From the NCBI GenBank assembly GCA_009885275.1, contig VFKY01000134.1:1-9977 (forward strand): a DNA stretch of 9,977 nucleotides. The letters are read 5' to 3'. This DNA comes from Verrucomicrobiota bacterium (GTDB taxonomy: Bacteria > Verrucomicrobiota > Verrucomicrobiia > Verrucomicrobiales > Verrucomicrobiaceae). The notes under the pieces are model-generated. The model did not search any database and had not been told where the DNA came from. It worked only from the letters and a program-made list of their open reading frames with translations. Positions 6,501 through 9,977 of this stretch are shown here, piece after piece; the stretch's first letter is position 1, and each line of letters opens with the position of its first letter. A program made the translations under genes and the position numbers.

Positions 6501-8079
6501 CCGCAATAGCTTTAGCTTGTTCTGAGAGACGACGTTCTTTGGCTGCCCAATCGCGTTGAGCAAGATTGAGCTTGCTTTCAACAATGAATAATCGCACAGG
6601 ATTGGATTCGGATTTTTGGCCTTTAAGGTCGGTTGCCACTAATTTCACCAATACGGAATCACCCGTTTTTATGGTTAAGGGGGCCAGCGTGAAAATCGTT
6701 GAAATCGAGGTTTCAAGACCAGATTTATCCAGAAGCTTCCGATCTGCCCAATCAGCACCATTGATGGCATGAGCGATCTCTATTTTTGCCAATCCGACAT
6801 CGTCACTGGCAGTGCCAGCTATTTGCACGGAATCATCATTGCGCACTTCGAGTTGAATTTCAGGTTGGGTAATCGCGACAGTGGGTGGCATATCAGCGAT
6901 AGTTTCGATGCGCCAAGGTGCAGATTCATCGTTGGTGAAATGTGTCTGCGCAGCTGTCAGAGCTAACTGCCAGGAGTCTGCTTTGCCGTTGACGGTAAAA
7001 CCGAGTGACAGTTCACTGGGTTTGCTTTGAATGATGGTGAGTGATTTGCCGTCAGGCAAAATTGTGGCGGCACTCTCTTCAATGCTTTGATTGGCTTTCA
7101 GCGTCAATTGCACAGATGAACCGTCGAGGGCTGCGACATCTCCGTTATCCGCAGTGATCGTTTTTTCAGGCAGTCCGGTGTATGAAGGAGGGGTGATGAC
7201 CTTGATAAATTCAACCACACGAGGACGAGGCCTGGCATCCAAGGTGTGCCAGGAGGTGATGGCATCACCTGCAACCACTCGATAGCGCACACTATTTTGT
7301 CCTACCCCAATCATGCCCTCAAAGTTTTTGCCGCTAGAATGAGAAAGCTCTATGCGAGCTGGTTTGGAGTCGACACTTTGGATTTCCACCATGATGTGCG
7401 CAGGCACTTTACCTTGAATCTTTACTCCTAAGGGAACAGAAGATGCGATCGGAACCATAGCATCAGGATTTACCGGAGTTACGATGCTTATTTTAACACT
7501 TGATGGACGCGACAAATTAGCAAACGGCAGAGCGGCACGGGCCATGAAACCAGCGAAGTGCAATCCAGGAATAAGTGAGAGGATGACCGTAATTGCACCA
7601 ACCCAAGAAAGCGCAGTAATCCACGGCTTAAGTAAGCGCATAGGCAATACGTCATCAGCCTTAAAGGTGCTCAGTTGGGCACCTACATCATCCTGAAGTT
7701 TGGCACGAAACTCAGCGGAATCGGGAAGATTCTCAAGATTACCTTCGGACAAATCAACGGCAGCTAACATGCGTTCACGAAGTGCAGGGTCCGCTTTTTC
7801 CATTAAGCGGGCCGCATGGTGAACCTCGCGGCCTTCTTCGACCAATCTCATCCCCAGCCACCAAGCAGCTATTGCGGCACTTACATAAGCAAAATAGCTC
7901 ATGGTTTGGCGCAATATGTCCGGCATGAAAGTCACTCGATCGAGTAGTGCAACGATAAGGAATAATGAGAGCAATACCAACGCGGCGGTGACCCAAGCTT
8001 TTATATGCAGAAGTCTGGTGCGTCGCTGCCGAAAACTGTTCAGAGCATCTAGCGTGGCGGGGCGCAGGGCGGTGTTCAT
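3505..8079 (-). CDS. Giant membrane-anchored coiled-coil protein resembling DUF4175
   Basis: The 1,524-residue product has two N-terminal membrane helices (about 28-46 and 61-77), a soluble stretch, and a third hydrophobic segment (155-174). Next comes a beta-rich, probably extracytoplasmic region, with PPSYTGLPEK (297-306) and an Ig/cadherin-like segment ending in an ASDDVGLAKIEI strand (424-435). From about residue 502 to 1400 it is an almost unbroken coiled coil very rich in Gln, Ala, Glu and Lys. A Gln/Ser/Pro low-complexity linker follows, then a compact conserved-looking C-terminus (1472-1524) with NWGHLP and SPEYRAAIESYYKAIAE. This layout matches the DUF4175-like proteins of PVC bacteria, whose function is not established. 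I chose ATG at 8079; the frame is open to a GTG at 8166, but that would overlap the upstream gene by 34 bp. No Shine-Dalgarno sequence is visible for either start. It lies 53 bp after the vWA gene and 51 bp before the toroid gene. A structural envelope or scaffold role is inference. Confidence 0.92.
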   Translation of the reverse strand: MNTALRPATLDALNSFRQRRTRLLHIKAWVTAALVLLSLFLIVALLDRVTFMPDILRQTMSYFAYVSAAIAAWWLGMRLVEEGREVHHAARLMEKADPALRERMLAAVDLSEGNLENLPDSAEFRAKLQDDVGAQLSTFKADDVLPMRLLKPWITALSWVGAITVILSLIPGLHFAGFMARAALPFANLSRPSSVKISIVTPVNPDAMVPIASSVPLGVKIQGKVPAHIMVEIQSVDSKPARIELSHSSGKNFEGMIGVGQNSVRYRVVAGDAITSWHTLDARPRPRVVEFIKVITPPSYTGLPEKTITADNGDVAALDGSSVQLTLKANQSIEESAATILPDGKSLTIIQSKPSELSLGFTVNGKADSWQLALTAAQTHFTNDESAPWRIETIADMPPTVAITQPEIQLEVRNDDSVQIAGTASDDVGLAKIEIAHAINGADWADRKLLDKSGLETSISTIFTLAPLTIKTGDSVLVKLVATDLKGQKSESNPVRLFIVESKLNLAQRDWAAKERRLSEQAKAIAEEARELRKDAEQVRAIDPKQKQNNENSEIALAKLKQNLASVQERSEELWEQLKEAAKEAPNSLKSMEINLVGQHLAELRAKHLATIEEQAKAEQLDEKQIKQAANEAANEAETVANALRAFAAADTAQAVREALEHLAPQQNRLADKAIESNRNPEERAKWQEKQRAALAASENAKNDLEELQDTIQDNRKNDVKNQLDNFAKKMPALQNALDNMQQHQAPEFVYGQAHEMRNATNQARDASRWLADEAAQKANEMRERLTQQQNNALVSLDQAREKANQAISSKKEKTKEESAQDQAADKLAAAARQFKDQSELREQNAATNNQAALDMNRMGRALDNIAEQMKRAETPEQIKETLEKANQLADAARALQADATAQDAAKALDQAKDAAMTPGKMDEQVAASQAASIQLKNLPNMMRQVQSDDQAKNLAQEAANHAQFQRDESQNQQRQMAQEKQNGQEPKPIPTEQNRALEANAKAETKLAEAMDKFSPKVTEARQKLEQMTPKLSELARNAAEALKASEEQTQQLAEKAENNQAAEQTAEQTNALMPQAKEDAQKLADLQSALRQEADKANLTKETERQMARTSDVALEQMRQQSPQINSALQDAANAPETQKQAESLQKAANAQQQTSNALEQLAQNLQKMEQGQALSADALAEQKGMEEALGIQKPLDESYQDAKDLAALKEQAQADPQKALATLEKELKSNPAMQRALSNLAEQTAQESQKALAAAQNQPQMTQAANAEESHDLERVARHEERLGQKQAAEQVKQASAMLQQMAQSAKADPAKNTPQNAEKATQSAQAAQEAASQAAKAQQAQTPSPSSMMEAAKGAMLAQALDQLDQSINQAQGAEQEQAKADQQSQQGKPEGQQKGKQSMQKSAQQSLAQASEAQAQSMAQDRAQGKVPGQSTPSQAAKNKSQEPSPNSQTPSPDAVGDIKPGAPNVLVPTLGIAKNGNWGHLPSRMAKDLTEASRQEPSPEYRAAIESYYKAIAERAKK

Positions 8080-8132
8080 AATGGTATAAACGTGAGTTAG
8101 GGTGTCTTTCTTGGAAGAAGTCTTGGAGTGGA

Positions 8133-9977
8133 TCAAACTAACCGCCAGCGTTTCCGGAGGAGCCACTCAGCAGTGAGCAGGGCGATTGCTAAACAAAACC
8201 ACCACCAACTAGACCAGAGAAGCGTTTCTTTGATTCGTGTTTCTTGGCGATCAAGCTGTTGTAGGAGTGCGGGGAGTTGTGATAAATCGCCCTCCCGCAG
8301 GTATCGACCGGCACTTGCACGAGCCATGCCTTCAAGTAAGGGGCGATTCAAGGTGAGTTGACTCCATTCTTGGTTCGCATGGTTTTCGACGCGGAATGCG
8401 AGTTTCAGCTCATCAGGAGCGGCCTTACCCTCGCTGATGCTGATTTGATAATCACCGGAAGGAAGGGCGCCTGTCATGGCCCGAAAAACACCACCATGGG
8501 CAGGATCGGTTTCAAGCTCCAGATTTGCCATTTCAAGTCCGTTGCGAAATACATGAGCTCGTGGTTTGACGTCTGATAAGACCTCACCACTGGCATCGCG
8601 CAAACGTACGCGGAGTTCTGCAATATCACCCTCTTCATAGCGCAGGCGATCGGTTCCAATACTCAATTGGTCATTCTCTACGAGAAACGGTGGAGCGCCG
8701 ATCCACGAGCCGATCTGCATCCAAAAACGTTGGTGATACATGTCTGCAACTTCATAGCGCCAGCGCCACATTTCATCGGAACCGAGCCAGAGAACGCTAC
8801 CTGCACCGATGCGTCGAGTCACCATGGCGGGCAGTGGCACTCCGCCTTTTGTGTTAAGCTCTACCAGAACAGTCGCATCGGGTTGAGGTTTGACGGAAGC
8901 ACACCAAAATGCAGGAGGTAGCTTTTTCCATTGATCAATATTGGTGGCGGCGGTGTCACTTAGTCGCAAGGCTTCGATGGATTGCCCTGCAGCGGTTAAA
9001 GCGTAATTCATGGGCAATGTCGGCGAAGTCTGGCCAGTCCAAGTGACGGGTATAAGAGAGGCTGATTCGGTTTGCTGCCACTTTTTAAGCTGACCGCGAG
9101 CTCCATCGAGGAGAATAAGACCACCGCCACGCTTTTCAACGAACTCGCTGATGAGTTCTTGTTGCGGCTTACTGAGAGCTTCCGGACGAAGATCTCCGAG
9201 CACGATAAGATCATAGGTCATCAGCTCCTCTTTTTTCTTAGGAAATACTGCCTGGATCGTATTGCTTAACCCGGTGCTAAAATCATCAAAGGCTGCATTC
9301 ACTTCCCACCGTTCATCTCTGCTAAAATGATTATTCAAATACCGTGTTTCCCAGCGCGGACGACCATCAAGGATAAGAGCTTTGCGTTTACGAGTTAGAA
9401 TATGAATCGCGGTGGTGCGTTGATTATTGTCTGTGATGCGATCTTTTCCAACATTAGCTCCGGTGAGCTCAACGCGGGTAGTGAGTAAGCGCATGGATTG
9501 CTGGGGGTCACCCGTTAGTTCTTTCACAGGGAAAGCAAAATCCAGGTATCGTTCACCTGCGCCATTGGTGGTGAAAGTTTGTTGCCAGAGTATCTTGTTC
9601 GCCTGCACGATGCTGGCTGTTGCGTTCATTCCTGCGGTTAAAGAGTCCTGTATTATCAGTGTGCCTTCCGCACGATCTTCGGCGAAAACAGCTTCAGGAG
9701 CGATGACATTGAGCAGTGCTAGGTCGGCCGGTGGCGTTTCGCTGCCATAGCCGACAGTGAATATGGGAATGCCACTTTCTCGCAAACTTTTCGCAAACTC
9801 TTCAGGGGAACCAGACGCATTGTGTTGTCCGTCGCTGAGAAGGACCAACGCGGTTCCGGCAGGACTTGAGCCAAGAGCATCACGCAGAGAGGCATCGAGG
9901 TTTGTGATAGTGGCATCGGCTTTAAATCCAAAGTTATGGGACAGGTCACCGGATGTATCGCTTCCATCGTTTCGTCG
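8133..9977 (-). CDS. vWA-domain membrane protein with glutamine-amidotransferase-like domain (5' end outside window)
   Basis: The frame stays open to the right edge, giving 614 residues with no start in view; an apparent start at 9848 is an internal TTG in the middle of the vWA fold. Residues 1-82 are the second half of a von Willebrand A domain: TNLDASLRDAL (26-36) carries the MIDAS-type Thr, ALVLLSDGQHN (43-53) the strand and acidic turn, and IPIFTVGYG (70-78) the last strand. A beta-rich segment follows, then a class-I glutamine-amidotransferase-like fold: KALILDGRPRWETRYL (199-214), YDLIVLGDL (255-263) and EKRGGGLILLDG (281-292), with no catalytic Cys-His-Glu triad evident. VLWLGSDEMWRWRY (395-408) is typical of the PVC relatives. 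The protein ends in one membrane helix (588-605) and a basic tail (RKRWRLV). Relatives occur beside MoxR and DUF58 genes and resemble Bat proteins. It is the first gene visible in the probable operon; the biochemical role is unknown. Confidence 0.93.
   Translation of the reverse strand, partial: RRNDGSDTSGDLSHNFGFKADATITNLDASLRDALGSSPAGTALVLLSDGQHNASGSPEEFAKSLRESGIPIFTVGYGSETPPADLALLNVIAPEAVFAEDRAEGTLIIQDSLTAGMNATASIVQANKILWQQTFTTNGAGERYLDFAFPVKELTGDPQQSMRLLTTRVELTGANVGKDRITDNNQRTTAIHILTRKRKALILDGRPRWETRYLNNHFSRDERWEVNAAFDDFSTGLSNTIQAVFPKKKEELMTYDLIVLGDLRPEALSKPQQELISEFVEKRGGGLILLDGARGQLKKWQQTESASLIPVTWTGQTSPTLPMNYALTAAGQSIEALRLSDTAATNIDQWKKLPPAFWCASVKPQPDATVLVELNTKGGVPLPAMVTRRIGAGSVLWLGSDEMWRWRYEVADMYHQRFWMQIGSWIGAPPFLVENDQLSIGTDRLRYEEGDIAELRVRLRDASGEVLSDVKPRAHVFRNGLEMANLELETDPAHGGVFRAMTGALPSGDYQISISEGKAAPDELKLAFRVENHANQEWSQLTLNRPLLEGMARASAGRYLREGDLSQLPALLQQLDRQETRIKETLLWSSWWWFCLAIALLTAEWLLRKRWRLV

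Noticed and set aside
6125..6559. 144-residue plus-strand frame rich in Ser, Ala and Cys
   Set aside because: It is the complement of the repetitive Gln/Ala/Glu coiled-coil codons and shows no independent signal.
8080..8166. GTG start at 8166 for the coiled-coil protein, adding 29 residues
   Set aside because: It would overlap the end of the vWA gene, the added residues look non-coding, and the ATG at 8079 directly precedes the basic stretch and first membrane helix.
9846..9848. Start codon for the vWA protein at 9848
   Set aside because: It is a TTG in the middle of a core vWA beta-strand; the frame continues upstream to the window edge with good vWA sequence.

Overview
All five genes in this window lie on the minus strand, so the biology reads from position 9977 down to 1. 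No plus-strand gene, RNA gene, insertion sequence, CRISPR array or integration signature is visible. Three things suggest a PVC-group bacterium, most likely Verrucomicrobiota or a planctomycete-like relative: a vWA / coiled-coil / toroid gene trio, an Amt with an added secretory leader, and no Shine-Dalgarno sequence before any start. That placement is inference, and no rRNA or marker gene is present to confirm it.

Region 9977-2311 holds three consecutive genes with gaps of about 50 bp, probably one transcription unit whose promoter lies beyond the right edge. The first is a membrane-anchored vWA protein with a glutamine-amidotransferase-like domain, cut by the window edge. The second is a 1,524-residue membrane protein resembling DUF4175, with a very long Gln/Ala-rich coiled coil. 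The third is a secreted alpha/alpha-toroid protein of the prenyltransferase/squalene-oxidase repeat type. From knowledge of these families, such genes often follow a MoxR ATPase and a DUF58 protein in PVC genomes. The set looks like a cell-envelope assembly of unknown function and is the least understood content here.

Region 2310-2102 is a regulatory interval. It carries a near-perfect sigma-54 promoter (TGGCAC-N5-TTGCT, 2201-2216) pointing into the ammonium transporter gene, an upstream 8-bp inverted repeat where an enhancer-binding protein could sit, and an imperfect dyad in the predicted 5' UTR.

Region 2101-599 is amt, with all the permeation residues of the AmtB pore conserved. It is followed by a strong hairpin terminator (533-562), so amt appears to be a stand-alone nitrogen-regulated unit with no adjacent glnK. 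Region 422-1 is the N-terminal 140 residues of a Gfo/Idh/MocA-family dehydrogenase, cut by the left edge.

Two short heptanucleotide tandem repeats lie at the start of the toroid gene. One is just upstream of the start codon, and the other lies inside the signal-peptide coding sequence.
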